Part shown: piece by piece, positions 1 to 9,248 of the stretch
Layout: each line of letters opens with the position of its first letter
How positions within the stretch are numbered: the first letter of the stretch is position 1
DNA from: GCA-002708145 sp045562755
GTDB taxonomy: Bacteria; Chloroflexota; Dehalococcoidia; Lucifugimonadales; Lucifugimonadaceae
Direction: 5' to 3'
Assembly (NCBI GenBank): GCA_045562755.1
Contig: JBJKVF010000006.1
Location: 620,001-684,000 of the forward strand
Length of the DNA stretch: 64,000 bases
Notes under the pieces: generated by a model
The model's input: the letters and a program-made list of their open reading frames with translations, nothing else
What the model was told of the DNA's origin: nothing
The model's database searches: none
Made by a program: the position numbers and the translations under genes

Positions 1-1150
1 AGCTCTGATTACCTGTAAGTTTAGCGTGAATTTTTCCATCTTTCATTTTATAAGCCTGTACTCTAGCATATACTCTTCTACTGTCGTAATTATTTATCTC
101 ATCATCCATTATTATTTTGAATGAATTCTTTAATATGTCTTTTTTCCCCATCATTAACTTAATAGCTGGTACACCAAATTGTTCAAAAGCAATCATAGCG
201 CTAACTGGATTACCTGGAAGCCCCAAGTGAGGGATTTGTTTTCCTTTTATGTCCAATACCCCAAATGCTAAAGGTTTTGCTGGCCTCATTCTTACAGACC
301 ATAATTTTATTTCTCCTCTTTTAAATAAAACATCTTTCACTAGATCATAGTCTCCTTTGGATACTCCAGCACTTGTAACTATCAGGTCCGAATCACACCC
401 CATATTTAGGAGAGTATTTAATGATTCTTCAGTATCTTTAGCAGTACCTAAAATATGCGGAATGCCTCCATTAGCTTTGATCATAGCAGCTATTGAATAA
501 GCATTCGAATTATATATTTTTCCTGGTGTAATTTTCTCTCCAGGTTCTAAAATTTCATCTCCAGTTGAAATAATACTTATCTTTGGTTTTTTTATTACTT
601 TTATTTTAGATTTACCCAAAGATGCTATTACACCTATATGAGCATCTTTTAAAGTTTGCCCTAAAGATAAGATACTTTGACCTGAAACTATATCTTCTCC
701 AGAAAATCTAATATTTTCACCTTTTTTTACATCAGAATAACACCCAATAAACTGTAAGTCTTTATTGTTATTTTCATCTGTTTCTTCAAAAGGAATTACA
801 GAATCTGCACCTTTTGGAACTGGAGCTCCTGTCATAATTCTCATTGCTTCTCCAGATTTTATTTTTTTTGAAGAAACATAACCTGCTGCAACAGAACCAA
901 TCACCTTTAATCTAATTGGATGATTTTTTGATGCACCTTTTGTATTTTTAGAAATAACTGCATAGCCATCCATTGCTGAATTATCTAAGGGAGGTATAGA
1001 AAAACTTGCAGAAATATCTTCGGCTAAAGTCTGTCCTAAAGATTCTAAAATATTTTTTTCTTCTAATGCCAAGATTGAAAAATTTTCTAGTATTTTTTCT
1101 CTAGCTTCTTCTACACTAAGCATCTCTTCATGGTAGTGATTATTCTTCAT
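1..1150 (-). CDS. moeA: Molybdopterin molybdenumtransferase MoeA (partial, 3' end outside window)
   Basis: This gene inserts molybdate into adenylylated molybdopterin to give the mature molybdenum cofactor. The reading frame is open from an ATG at 1150 to the left edge, so the C-terminus is missing; about 383 residues are visible. MoeA hallmarks appear in order: DNSAMDGYAV near residue 56, TGAPVPKGADSVIPFE, SIISTGDE, SAGVSKGDYD and GLPGNPVSAM. An in-frame ATG ten codons later is an alternative start. It begins only 4 bases after the pheT stop, so it is probably co-transcribed with pheS and pheT. The cofactor would be needed by the molybdenum hydroxylase encoded at 30393-36404. The identification is firm. 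Confidence 0.93.
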   Translation of the reverse strand, partial: MKNNHYHEEMLSVEEAREKILENFSILALEEKNILESLGQTLAEDISASFSIPPLDNSAMDGYAVISKNTKGASKNHPIRLKVIGSVAAGYVSSKKIKSGEAMRIMTGAPVPKGADSVIPFEETDENNNKDLQFIGCYSDVKKGENIRFSGEDIVSGQSILSLGQTLKDAHIGVIASLGKSKIKVIKKPKISIISTGDEILEPGEKITPGKIYNSNAYSIAAMIKANGGIPHILGTAKDTEESLNTLLNMGCDSDLIVTSAGVSKGDYDLVKDVLFKRGEIKLWSVRMRPAKPLAFGVLDIKGKQIPHLGLPGNPVSAMIAFEQFGVPAIKLMMGKKDILKNSFKIIMDDEINNYDSRRVYARVQAYKMKDGKIHAKLTGNQS

Positions 1151-1154
1151 ATAA

Positions 1155-3572
1155 TCATTCCCTGATATCTACATCAAAATTATTTTTTAATTCACTAATA
1201 ATTCTCTGCTCAGATTTATTAATTTCTTGCGAAGTAATTGTTTTATTTTTCGATTGAAATGTTAATCTCAATCCAATCGCTTTCTTATTTTTTGGAACGC
1301 CTTTACCTTCAAAAACATCAAAAATATTTATACTTTTAATTAATTTATTATTTGCAATTTGATTAATTAAATCTGCTACAAAAATATCAGAATTTACTAC
1401 CAATGATAAATCTCTGTAAGATGAAGGCAATCTATTATATTCCTTGAATTTTTTTTCTAATAAATCTCTTTTTTGACTAATAATCTTAAAAATCTTCTCA
1501 ATTGATAACTCAAATATAAATATTTCTTCAATTTCAGAATTAAATTTTTCCAAAACATTTTTATTAATTTGTCCAAGCATTCCTATATTTTCATCAAATA
1601 TCTTAATTTCTGCGCATACACCCTTTACAAATAAGGAGTTTTCTAAAATCTCAAATTTAGGCTTGACGTTAATTTCTTCAAATATTGACTCTATCACCCC
1701 TTTTACATCAAAAAAATCAATATCTTTATTTTCTGAATCCCAATTTATTTCATTTCTAGGACCAGCAAAGCCACCTACAATGTAATATGGTTCTTCTGGT
1801 TTTCTGCCTCCATTATCATGAAAAACTTTCCCTAGTTCAAAAATCTTAATTGGGTCTTTCCAAACTTTTGAATTTTTTGCAATATTCTCTATTATTCTCT
1901 CAATTAATGTGCGCCGCATAATTGGAAACTCTGAATTTACAGGATTTTTCAATTTAATGAATTTAGGTTCTTCTGAATTAATTAAAACTCTTTTTTCTCC
2001 ATCTATTGAAGTAGTAGGATAGTTGATTACTTCATACATTCCTAAGCTTACAAGAACATCTGAAATTTTTTCACGTAAGTGAATAAATTCCTGTGAAATT
2101 GAAGGTGGAGGCTCTCCACTTAATATTGTTGTAGGGATATCATCATATCCAATAATTCTAGCCAATTCTTCAACAATATCTTCTTGAATTGTAATATCGG
2201 GTCTCCAGTATGGGACTTCAATCTCCCAACCATTACTATTACTTTTTAGTTTAAATCCTAAGAGATCAAGAGTACTTTCAATTATTTTTTTTTCTATTTT
2301 AATTCCAAGAACTTTTTTAATTTTTTCATACTCAAACAAAATTAAATCTGTATGTGGGTTATTTGATGTATTTATATCAATGATAGTATTAGATGTAACA
2401 CCATCAGTAATATCTAAAATTAATTTAATTGCTCTTCTCAGTCCTATTTCAGATAAGCCTTTTTTTAGACCTTTTTCAAATCTCAATGTAGCTTGACTGT
2501 TAAGATCTAATTTTTTGGCAGTTTCACGATTATTAGTAGCATTCCATGTAGCTGATTCTAAAACAATACTAGTAGTATCATTTGATACTTCTGAGTTTTC
2601 GCCTCCCATTATTCCTGCTAATCCAATTGAACTTTTTGAATCAGAAATCACAACCATAGAATCATCTAAATTTCTTTTTTTCCCATCTAGGGTAACTAAA
2701 TTTTCTTCCTTATTAGCCCTTCTAACATTAATCTTAGTGTCTGTAATTTTTTTACGATCAAATGCATGCAATGGTTGACCTGTTTCAAACATTACATAAT
2801 TAGTTATATCAACAATATTATTTACAGGTCTTTCTCCTATAGCTAATAATCGATTTTGTAACCATTGAGGGGAAGGCTGAATCTTAATATTTTCTATAAT
2901 TGTTGCAGTATATCGAGAGCATAGTTCAGGATTTTCTATAGTTATTTTAAGATCCGAATTTATATCGTCTACAGTACCTTCAAATGATATATCTATATCA
3001 TTAATTTTTTCCCCAGTTAATGCTCCTAGATCTCTCGCTAAGCCAATTACTCCCAAACAATCAGGTCTATTAGGGGTTAATTCAAAATCAAAAATTACAT
3101 CTCCTAAAATCTCGCTGATGGGTATACCGATTTTGGTATTTTGTGGCAGAATTATTACTCCTTCATGATCATTTCCTATACCTAATTCTTTTGCTGAACA
3201 GACCATACCAGATGATAATATGCCTCTTATTTTTGATTTTTTTAACTTTATTAATTTACTTTCTTCAGAATATGCATCATGAAGAATTGCTCCTTCTTTT
3301 GCAAAAACAATTTTGTCATTGATATTAATATTATTTGCGCCACAAACAACTTTATGTTCCTCGTCAATTAAACTAACCGTAACAAGATTCAATCTATCCG
3401 CATTAGGATGCTTTTCTATATGAATAATCTCACCAGTGTAAACGTTATCTATAATACCAATTTTTTCAATGGAATCTACCTCATTACCTGCCATAGTTAA
3501 TTTGTGAGATATTTCCTCCGGAGAAAGGTTTACATCAATATATTCTTTTAGCCAAGATAAAGGAACTTTCAT
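1155..3572 (-). CDS. pheT: Phenylalanine--tRNA ligase beta subunit
   Basis: This is the beta chain of the cytoplasmic (alpha-beta)2 enzyme that charges tRNA-Phe. Its 805 residues match the usual bacterial length. The N-terminal EMAP-II-like tRNA-binding domain lies at about residues 39-150 (GEIIHIEKHPNADRLNLV). It is followed by NRPDCLGV, the B3/B4 editing region with GQPLHAFD, the B5 domain (about 400-475), the catalytic-like core, and a C-terminal anticodon-binding ferredoxin-fold domain from about 710 (YNRLPSSYRDLSLVV). The start is ATG at 3572, 13 bases after the pheS stop, in the usual pheS-pheT order. Confidence 0.97.
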   Translation of the reverse strand: MKVPLSWLKEYIDVNLSPEEISHKLTMAGNEVDSIEKIGIIDNVYTGEIIHIEKHPNADRLNLVTVSLIDEEHKVVCGANNININDKIVFAKEGAILHDAYSEESKLIKLKKSKIRGILSSGMVCSAKELGIGNDHEGVIILPQNTKIGIPISEILGDVIFDFELTPNRPDCLGVIGLARDLGALTGEKINDIDISFEGTVDDINSDLKITIENPELCSRYTATIIENIKIQPSPQWLQNRLLAIGERPVNNIVDITNYVMFETGQPLHAFDRKKITDTKINVRRANKEENLVTLDGKKRNLDDSMVVISDSKSSIGLAGIMGGENSEVSNDTTSIVLESATWNATNNRETAKKLDLNSQATLRFEKGLKKGLSEIGLRRAIKLILDITDGVTSNTIIDINTSNNPHTDLILFEYEKIKKVLGIKIEKKIIESTLDLLGFKLKSNSNGWEIEVPYWRPDITIQEDIVEELARIIGYDDIPTTILSGEPPPSISQEFIHLREKISDVLVSLGMYEVINYPTTSIDGEKRVLINSEEPKFIKLKNPVNSEFPIMRRTLIERIIENIAKNSKVWKDPIKIFELGKVFHDNGGRKPEEPYYIVGGFAGPRNEINWDSENKDIDFFDVKGVIESIFEEINVKPKFEILENSLFVKGVCAEIKIFDENIGMLGQINKNVLEKFNSEIEEIFIFELSIEKIFKIISQKRDLLEKKFKEYNRLPSSYRDLSLVVNSDIFVADLINQIANNKLIKSINIFDVFEGKGVPKNKKAIGLRLTFQSKNKTITSQEINKSEQRIISELKNNFDVDIRE

Positions 3573-3585
3573 AATTTTACACCCT

Positions 3586-4584
3586 CTAAAATTGACTTAG
3601 GAATCGTAAATCATTTGAATAAAAATTCCTTATATCGGTTATTTCATTTTGCAACATTGATATTCTTTCTGGCCCCATTCCAAAAGCAAACCCAGTATAT
3701 TTTTCTGTATCGTATCCAACAGCATTTAAAACTTTCGGATGTACCATGCCTGCACCTAGTATCTCAATCCACTTGCCATTCCAATCAATAGACATATCTA
3801 CTCCAGGTTCAACAAAAGGGAAAAAATCACATCGAAATCTTACTTTTCTTGAAGGTCCAAAAATTTTTCTTACAAATTCATATAAAGTACCTTTTAAGTC
3901 TGCAAAAGTTATATTTGTATCGACAGCTAAACCTTCAATTTGATTAAAATGCCATTCATGCGTTGCATCCGTTGCTTCGTATCTATAACATTTACCGGGA
4001 ACTATTACTCTTACAGGTGGATCATTTTTTTCCATCACTCTAGCTTGCATTGGTGATGTATGCGTTCTTAGAAGTAAATCATCGTGGAATTCAGAGTCTA
4101 ACCAAATAGTGTCCCATTGATCTCTTGCAGGGTGATCAGCAGGAATATTTAGCATGTCAAAGTTATATTTTTCCAGTTCTATTTCGCTTCCTTCTACAGT
4201 CTGAAAGCCCATTTCATTGAAAGCATGGACAATCTCTCTAATCATATTTGTTGAAGGATGCAATCTACCTATTTTGGGTTTCCTTCCAGGTAAAGTAATA
4301 TCTATACTGTCCACTTGATCATATTGACCTGACTTGATTGTAGATAATGCTTCCTCATATTCTTCTTCTAATGAGCTTCTTAATTTATTTGCTTCAGTTC
4401 CAACTATCTTTCTATCATCCACTGGTAAAGTTGCAATACCCCTAAGTATATTTGTTAAATTACCTTTACGTCCCAAGTATTTAACTCTCCAATTTTCTAG
4501 CTGGTCAATTGAATCTAAGTTACCAAGATCCGATAAAGCTTCTAGCTTAATAGCAGTTAGTTGATTGATACTTTTATCTGACAA
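3586..4584 (-). CDS. pheS: Phenylalanine--tRNA ligase alpha subunit
   Basis: This is the catalytic subunit of phenylalanyl-tRNA synthetase, a class II synthetase of 332 residues. An N-terminal coiled coil for tRNA contact (about 1-85) precedes the catalytic domain with LRTHTSPMQARVM, the motif 2 region YRYEATDATHEWHFNQIEG and the motif 3 segment FGMGPERISML. The start is TTG at 4584; no in-frame ATG occurs nearby that would keep the full coiled coil. It is the first gene of pheS-pheT-moeA, transcribed away from the long AT-rich spacer at 4585-4999. Confidence 0.97.
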   Translation of the reverse strand: MSDKSINQLTAIKLEALSDLGNLDSIDQLENWRVKYLGRKGNLTNILRGIATLPVDDRKIVGTEANKLRSSLEEEYEEALSTIKSGQYDQVDSIDITLPGRKPKIGRLHPSTNMIREIVHAFNEMGFQTVEGSEIELEKYNFDMLNIPADHPARDQWDTIWLDSEFHDDLLLRTHTSPMQARVMEKNDPPVRVIVPGKCYRYEATDATHEWHFNQIEGLAVDTNITFADLKGTLYEFVRKIFGPSRKVRFRCDFFPFVEPGVDMSIDWNGKWIEILGAGMVHPKVLNAVGYDTEKYTGFAFGMGPERISMLQNEITDIRNFYSNDLRFLSQF

Positions 4585-4650
4585 TTTTCACCCAAATTAT
4601 ATATTTATAAAAATTTATATATAAATTATATTAGAAATAATCAAAAGATA

Positions 4651-4670
4651 TATGTATAAATTTATACATA
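4651..4670. repeat. Perfect 20-bp palindrome
   Basis: The sequence TATGTATAAATTTATACATA is its own reverse complement. It lies 67 bases upstream of the pheS start, so it could be an operator or a cruciform-prone site. In such AT-rich sequence a chance origin cannot be excluded. Confidence 0.45.
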
Positions 4671-4944
4671 AAAAGATGGGAAAATAATCTTTTTTTATAA
4701 TTCTTTACTTTTTTTTTAACTATTTTTTATTTTTAACGAAAAACGCATATTAAACATTAATATTAACGAATAGTAACTAATAAAAATGTATTTTTAGTTA
4801 ATATAAGTATAATAGCTATGTAAATAAAATCTCTGCTTTATATAAATATAAATTTATACCTAGTCAAACTACAGACAAATAGTAAATAATGTAGTAAAGT
4901 TTTATTGATTCATAAAATTTTATGCATCAAAACATATTGTAGAG

Positions 4945-4981
4945 TTTCACTCGGCTTTACATTATTATTTATAGAGTGAAA
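4945..4981. repeat. Inverted repeat TTTCACTC-N21-GAGTGAAA upstream of DUF5679 gene
   Basis: Two perfect 8-base arms (4945-4952 and 4974-4981) are separated by 21 bases and end 18 bases before the DUF5679 start codon. They could form a leader hairpin or a two-half-site operator. The CACTC/GAGTG cores recall CIRCE half-sites, but CIRCE has a 9-base spacer and different outer bases, so HrcA binding is not claimed. Confidence 0.4.
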
Positions 4982-4999
4982 AAAATACGGGGAAAAACT

Positions 5000-5143
5000 A
5001 TGGAAGCTTATTGCATGAAATGCAAAGCTAAGCGCGACATGCAGAATCCGCAGCAGATCACAATGAAAAATGGAAGACCTGCTACACAAGGAGTCTGCCC
5101 AAAATGTGGAACAAAAATGTTCAAGATTGGTAAAGCAGCTTAG
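5000..5143 (+). CDS. DUF5679 small zinc-ribbon protein
   Basis: This 47-residue protein starts at ATG 5000 with GGGGAAA upstream as ribosome-binding site. It carries two Cys-x2-Cys pairs (CMKC at residues 5-8, CPKC at 33-36) that would bind one zinc. Between them is the strongly conserved core MKNGRPATQG typical of DUF5679, a family common in Chloroflexota. Its function is unknown; the basic zinc-ribbon character suggests nucleic-acid or ribosome association, which is inference. It forms its own unit, closed by the hairpin terminator at 5159-5195. Confidence 0.88.
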   Translation: MEAYCMKCKAKRDMQNPQQITMKNGRPATQGVCPKCGTKMFKIGKAA

Positions 5144-5158
5144 TAGAAAAAATTTAAG

Positions 5159-5195
5159 AATAAATAAGGCTCGTTATTACGAGCTTTATTTATTT
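5159..5195 (+). terminator. Rho-independent terminator after DUF5679 gene
   Basis: A 15-base-pair stem (5159-5173 with 5180-5194, one G:U pair) closes a six-base loop, TTATTA. It starts 16 bases after the DUF5679 stop. Its AT-rich outer stem supplies the U-rich tail. It separates the small gene from the aldo/keto reductase that follows. Confidence 0.75.
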
Positions 5196-5210
5196 AAGGT
5201 TATGGTTTTT

Positions 5211-6137
5211 ATGAAAAAAAAATTATTAGGAAAAACAAAAATTCAGGTAACTTCATTAGGTATAGGACTCTCTGAAATTGGATCAGAGTTATCTAAAAAT
5301 GATAAAAAAATTGCATCTGAATTATTAAACTTTGCAATAGATAACGGCATTAATTTTTTAGACACAGCATCATGTTATGGAGTATCTGAAGAATTAATTG
5401 GCGAAACTGTCAGTCATAGAAGAAATGAGTATTACATTGCATCTAAAGCAGGCCATGCAAATGGCAACCTAAATGGAAGTGACTGGTCATATAAAACAGT
5501 AAAAGATTCAATAGATAGAAGTTTACAAAGATTAAAAATTGAGTATCTTGATTTAATTCAACTTCACTCTTGCGATATTGAAACGCTAAAAAAAGGAGAA
5601 TGTATACAAGCAGTTCAAGATGCGCAGCAGGAAGGTAAGACAAGATTTATTGGTTATTCTGGTGATAATGAAGCAGCTCACTGGGCTGTAGAATCAAATA
5701 TTTTTTCTACTCTTCAAACAAGTTTTAATTTGGTGGAGCAGCATGCTAGAACTACAGGGCTACTTGAAAAAGCAAAAAGTAATAATATGGGAGTAATTAT
5801 TAAAAGACCAATAGCTGGTGGCAGTTGGAATAAAGCTTCTTCAAAAGACTCAAATCAAAGAATTCGAACATACGATGATCCATATCTTGAGAGAGCTATG
5901 ACTATGAGAGGCTTAGGAGAAATTCCAAACGAGCCCAGTAACGGTATACTAACCTCCATGGCTTACACTACACAAAACTCGAATGTGGATGTAATGATTA
6001 TTGGAACCAAAAGCATCAATCATCTGAGGACTAATCTCAATATGATAAATCAAGATCTACCTATAGATGAAAATGTTATTGATGAATTAAATAAGAGATT
6101 TGAGCTTTTAGATAATAATTGGTTTCAAAGAACTTAG
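5211..6137 (+). CDS. Aldo/keto reductase family oxidoreductase
   Basis: This is an NADP(H)-dependent TIM-barrel oxidoreductase of 308 residues. The catalytic tetrad is visible: Asp and Tyr in FLDTASCYG, Lys in YIASKAG, His in IQLHSCD. The C-terminal IIGTKSINHL segment fits the phosphate-binding part of the cofactor site. I start it at ATG 5211, since AAGGT at 5196-5200 is well placed. An open frame reaches back to 5070 but would overlap the DUF5679 gene and the terminator. The substrate is unknown. Its stop lies one base from the convergent S9 peptidase stop. A second family member lies at 49356-50360. Confidence 0.9.
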   Translation: MKKKLLGKTKIQVTSLGIGLSEIGSELSKNDKKIASELLNFAIDNGINFLDTASCYGVSEELIGETVSHRRNEYYIASKAGHANGNLNGSDWSYKTVKDSIDRSLQRLKIEYLDLIQLHSCDIETLKKGECIQAVQDAQQEGKTRFIGYSGDNEAAHWAVESNIFSTLQTSFNLVEQHARTTGLLEKAKSNNMGVIIKRPIAGGSWNKASSKDSNQRIRTYDDPYLERAMTMRGLGEIPNEPSNGILTSMAYTTQNSNVDVMIIGTKSINHLRTNLNMINQDLPIDENVIDELNKRFELLDNNWFQRT

Positions 6138-6138
6138 T

Positions 6139-8100
6139 TTATTTTGGTAAATTATTTTCATTCTCAATTTTCACAGGACTAATATTTTCATTCAAACTAA
6201 AATTTAAAACTTTTGAATAAAAATATAATTCTGACTCAAGAGATGACTTTATATTCTTTGCTTGTCTAAAGCCATGCTGTTCACCTTCATATATTATAAG
6301 AGAAAAAGGTATTTGCTTTTTTCTCAAACCTTCAGCCATAATTTCTGCCTGAGATACTGGCACAATTTTATCTTCTGAACCTTGCAAAATAATCATTGGA
6401 GATGACAGCTTATCTGTAAAGTTTATAGCTGACCTTTCAAAGTATTTCTCTTTTTCATCAGGGTATTTTCCAATCAAACTGTCTAGATACCTTGATTCAA
6501 ATTTATGAGTATCATCTATGAATACGGATAAATCAGCAATACCATAATATGTAGCCCCAGCAGCAAATTCATCATAAAAAGTTAGAGCATTGATAGTCGT
6601 ATACCCACCAGCAGAACCGCCTTTAATGACTACTTTTTTAGGATCTACTAATTTTTTCTCAGCTAAATATTTCACTGCAGAAATACAATCTTCCGCGTCA
6701 TATACACCCCAATTACCCTTTAATTCATCTCTGTATTTTCTTCCGTAACCTGTTGATCCTCTATAATTAACATCTACAACAGCAAACCCTCTATTTGTCC
6801 AAAATTGTACTGAAAGATTTAATGAATTACTAGTAGCACTAGTTGGGCCTCCATGACTAATAACAAGAAGCGGTGGAATAACTTCACTTTCTAAATATTT
6901 ACTATTTTTTGGAGGATAATAAAACGCATATGATTGTGAATTTTGAGTAGTTGGAAATTCAATTTCTTCAGGAATTGAAAACTCCGATTTATCAATATTT
7001 AGATTAGATGACTTTTTTATTACTTCAGTTACCTTTTGTTGTAAATTATATTTGACTAATTCATCATTTTTTGAAGGAGATGAACCTATGAAAAATAAAT
7101 TTTCTCCTAAAACATTTATATAAGATATATGGGTATAAGGGATACCTATTTCCTCTTTTATATTACCTGAGAAATCTAAAATTCTAATTAATCCATTCTT
7201 TTTATTTTCAGATAAACCTCTAAGAATTATTTTATCTTCTTCATAAAAATCATAAGTTTTAAAACCAAATTGCCAGGATGGGCCTGCATGTTCTTTGGAT
7301 TCATCAAGAATGTTTATATTTTCTCCTTCTTCATTTTTATGCAGATTCCACCACCCAGATTCATCACTAACAAAAAATAGCTCTCCACTATCAGACCATT
7401 CTGGTTGTAAAATACTTGTATCTACTCCACCAGAAATAAATTCGCTTTTCTCAATGGAACAATTACTTATATCGATATTTGCTTGCTTTAGTTCAGATCC
7501 ATCCCATGGCATATTTGGGTGATTCCATTCAGTCCAAGATAATTTATCATTTTGTTTATTTAACCTTGGTGAAGAATAAAAATCACTCCCAGTTAATAAA
7601 ACCTCTAAATTGAATGAACCATCGGTTGTTATTGCCACTATTTCGTTCTTAGGCTCACCCTTTACATTATGATCTTCTCTTACACAAATAATCCATTTTG
7701 AGTCCATAGTTAATATTAAATCAGCATATCTAAAACCTCTATTAACTTCTGGCTCAGCAGAAATTGGAAATATTTTATTATTATCAATACAATAAATTCT
7801 TTGGTCATCCCAGTTTGTAAAAAAAACTTTACCCTGTTGAACTGTAAAAGAGGCTCCTCCATATTCATGCACTGCATTTCTCGAATTATATCCCTTTGGC
7901 AAAATGTCTATAATTTTTTTTTCGTTAATTTTTCTACTTACTATTACATATCTTCCAGATTCTTCAGGCCTACCTTCTAACCAGTAAATTCTCTCATCAT
8001 CAATTTTCACCTCGGATAATCTTAGTCCTTGTTTAGTAATTAATTCTGCTGAAATTTCTGATTCCCAAGATTCATAGTAACTATTATTTTTCTTATTCAT
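6139..8100 (-). CDS. S9 family peptidase (prolyl oligopeptidase / acylaminoacyl-peptidase type)
   Basis: This 653-residue serine peptidase has an N-terminal beta-propeller (about 1-390) and a C-terminal alpha/beta-hydrolase domain. The nucleophile is Ser496 in GGSAGGYT, with Asp577 in GSEDKIVP and His609 in EGEQHGF. HGGP near residue 415 gives the oxyanion hole, and VDVNYRGSTGYGR is typical of the S9C group. No signal peptide is seen, so it is probably cytoplasmic and cleaves short peptides or N-acylated residues. It is divergent from trpS and convergent with the aldo/keto reductase. Confidence 0.93.
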   Translation of the reverse strand: MNKKNNSYYESWESEISAELITKQGLRLSEVKIDDERIYWLEGRPEESGRYVIVSRKINEKKIIDILPKGYNSRNAVHEYGGASFTVQQGKVFFTNWDDQRIYCIDNNKIFPISAEPEVNRGFRYADLILTMDSKWIICVREDHNVKGEPKNEIVAITTDGSFNLEVLLTGSDFYSSPRLNKQNDKLSWTEWNHPNMPWDGSELKQANIDISNCSIEKSEFISGGVDTSILQPEWSDSGELFFVSDESGWWNLHKNEEGENINILDESKEHAGPSWQFGFKTYDFYEEDKIILRGLSENKKNGLIRILDFSGNIKEEIGIPYTHISYINVLGENLFFIGSSPSKNDELVKYNLQQKVTEVIKKSSNLNIDKSEFSIPEEIEFPTTQNSQSYAFYYPPKNSKYLESEVIPPLLVISHGGPTSATSNSLNLSVQFWTNRGFAVVDVNYRGSTGYGRKYRDELKGNWGVYDAEDCISAVKYLAEKKLVDPKKVVIKGGSAGGYTTINALTFYDEFAAGATYYGIADLSVFIDDTHKFESRYLDSLIGKYPDEKEKYFERSAINFTDKLSSPMIILQGSEDKIVPVSQAEIMAEGLRKKQIPFSLIIYEGEQHGFRQAKNIKSSLESELYFYSKVLNFSLNENISPVKIENENNLPK

Positions 8101-8132
8101 AATTTTCCTAAATGTTTACTTTATTTTCTATA

Positions 8133-8161
8133 TTGATATAAATTATCTATGACTCTATTAA
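8133..8161 (+). promoter_or_regulatory. Candidate sigma-70 promoter for trpS-trpEGDCF
   Basis: TTGATA (8133-8138), a 17-base spacer and TATTAA (8156-8161) lie 64 bases upstream of trpS. The -35 matches consensus at five of six positions and the -10 at four. No T-box or Trp-rich leader peptide is evident. Confidence 0.4.
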
Positions 8162-8224
8162 TATTTATATATAAAATATTATATTAGAACATTAAAAAAC
8201 AAAGCAAAATTTATAAAGTTTCTT

Positions 8225-9238
8225 ATGGAAATACAAAATAAAAAAAGAATATTGACAGGAATTAGACCAACCGGAGCACTTCACCTTGGGCATTATGTTG
8301 GCGCATTACATAATTGGATTGATCTTCAAGAGGAGTATAATTGCTTTTTTTTAATTGCAGATTATCAAGCTTTAGGTGACCACTTTAATGATATTGATCT
8401 TATTAGAAAATCAGTAATTGATGTGACAATAGATTGGCTCTCAGTTGGATTGGACCCAGAAAAATCTTCTTTTGTTATACAAAGTTTTATCCCTGAATTT
8501 GCAGAATTAACTATGTTGCTTAGTTTTATAACACCCTTAGGTATGCTTGAAAGAAACCCTACACTAAAAGGAGAGCTTGATAACCTTGAAATAGAAAAAA
8601 GAACTGTTGGCTTCTATAACTATCCAATGAGTCAGGTTGCAGATATACTTCTACCAAGAGCAAATCTAGTCCCAGTTGGAGATGACCAATCTCCTCATGT
8701 AGAGATGACAAGAGAAATTGCAAGAAAATTCAATAGAATGTTTGGTAAAGTTTTTGCTGAACCTGATACATTAATTGGTAAAATACCAAGGCTTTCTGGA
8801 ACTGATGGTCAAGGAAAAATGAGTAAATCAAAAGGGAATGTTATCATGCTTAGTGATGATGAAAAAACTGTAAATAAAAAAGTTCGCTCAATGTATACAG
8901 ATCCTAATAGGATAAGAGCTGACATACCTGGAAAAGTTGAAGGAAATCCTGTTTTTGAGTACCATGATGCATTTAATAGAAACTTAGATCAAATCAAAGA
9001 TTTCAAGGATAGATATAAAAAAGGTAATATTGGAGATGTAGAGGTGAAAACTGCTCTTGCTAAATCAATTAATGATTTTTTAGACCCCATAAGAGAGAAA
9101 AGAGCTTATTATGAAAAAAATATTTCAATTGTAAAAGAATCATTAGAAGTAGGTATGTCTAAAATCAAACCTTTAGCTTCTGAAACTATTGAACTAGTTA
9201 GAGAAAAAATGAAAATTTCTAAATATATAGATAAATAG
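8225..9238 (+). CDS. trpS: Tryptophan--tRNA ligase
   Basis: This class I synthetase of 337 residues charges tRNA-Trp. The HIGH-type motif appears as PTGALHLGHYVG (about residues 16-27) and the KMSKS loop as GKMSKSKG (about 199-206). The length is normal for the bacterial short form. It begins a run of tryptophan genes: its stop overlaps the ribosome-binding site of trpE. Placing the synthetase at the head of the biosynthetic genes suggests shared transcription, although no attenuator is visible. Confidence 0.97.
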   Translation: MEIQNKKRILTGIRPTGALHLGHYVGALHNWIDLQEEYNCFFLIADYQALGDHFNDIDLIRKSVIDVTIDWLSVGLDPEKSSFVIQSFIPEFAELTMLLSFITPLGMLERNPTLKGELDNLEIEKRTVGFYNYPMSQVADILLPRANLVPVGDDQSPHVEMTREIARKFNRMFGKVFAEPDTLIGKIPRLSGTDGQGKMSKSKGNVIMLSDDEKTVNKKVRSMYTDPNRIRADIPGKVEGNPVFEYHDAFNRNLDQIKDFKDRYKKGNIGDVEVKTALAKSINDFLDPIREKRAYYEKNISIVKESLEVGMSKIKPLASETIELVREKMKISKYIDK

Positions 9239-9248
9239 GAGAAATCAA

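Larger units (their letters stand above)
4585..4999. other. AT-rich intergenic region between divergent pheS and DUF5679 gene
   Basis: This is the only spacer longer than 300 bases in the window. It has no credible reading frame and is extremely A+T-rich, with long T and A runs. It holds a perfect 20-base palindrome at 4651-4670 and an 8-base inverted repeat at 4945-4952 and 4974-4981. A TATAAT hexamer sits at 4808-4813 without a good -35 partner. It presumably carries the divergent promoters of pheS and the DUF5679 gene. I see no convincing DnaA-box cluster or RNA gene in it. Confidence 0.6.

Noticed and set aside
4945..4981. CIRCE element
   Set aside because: Arm sequence and 21-base spacing do not fit TTAGCACTC-N9-GAGTGCTAA.
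5070..5210. Extended N-terminus of the aldo/keto reductase
   Set aside because: It would overlap the DUF5679 gene and run through its terminator hairpin; the peptide has no similarity to the family, whose fold begins at 5211.
8101..8224. T-box or tryptophan attenuator leader
   Set aside because: No Trp-codon leader peptide, T-box sequence or terminator/antiterminator pair is visible upstream of trpS.
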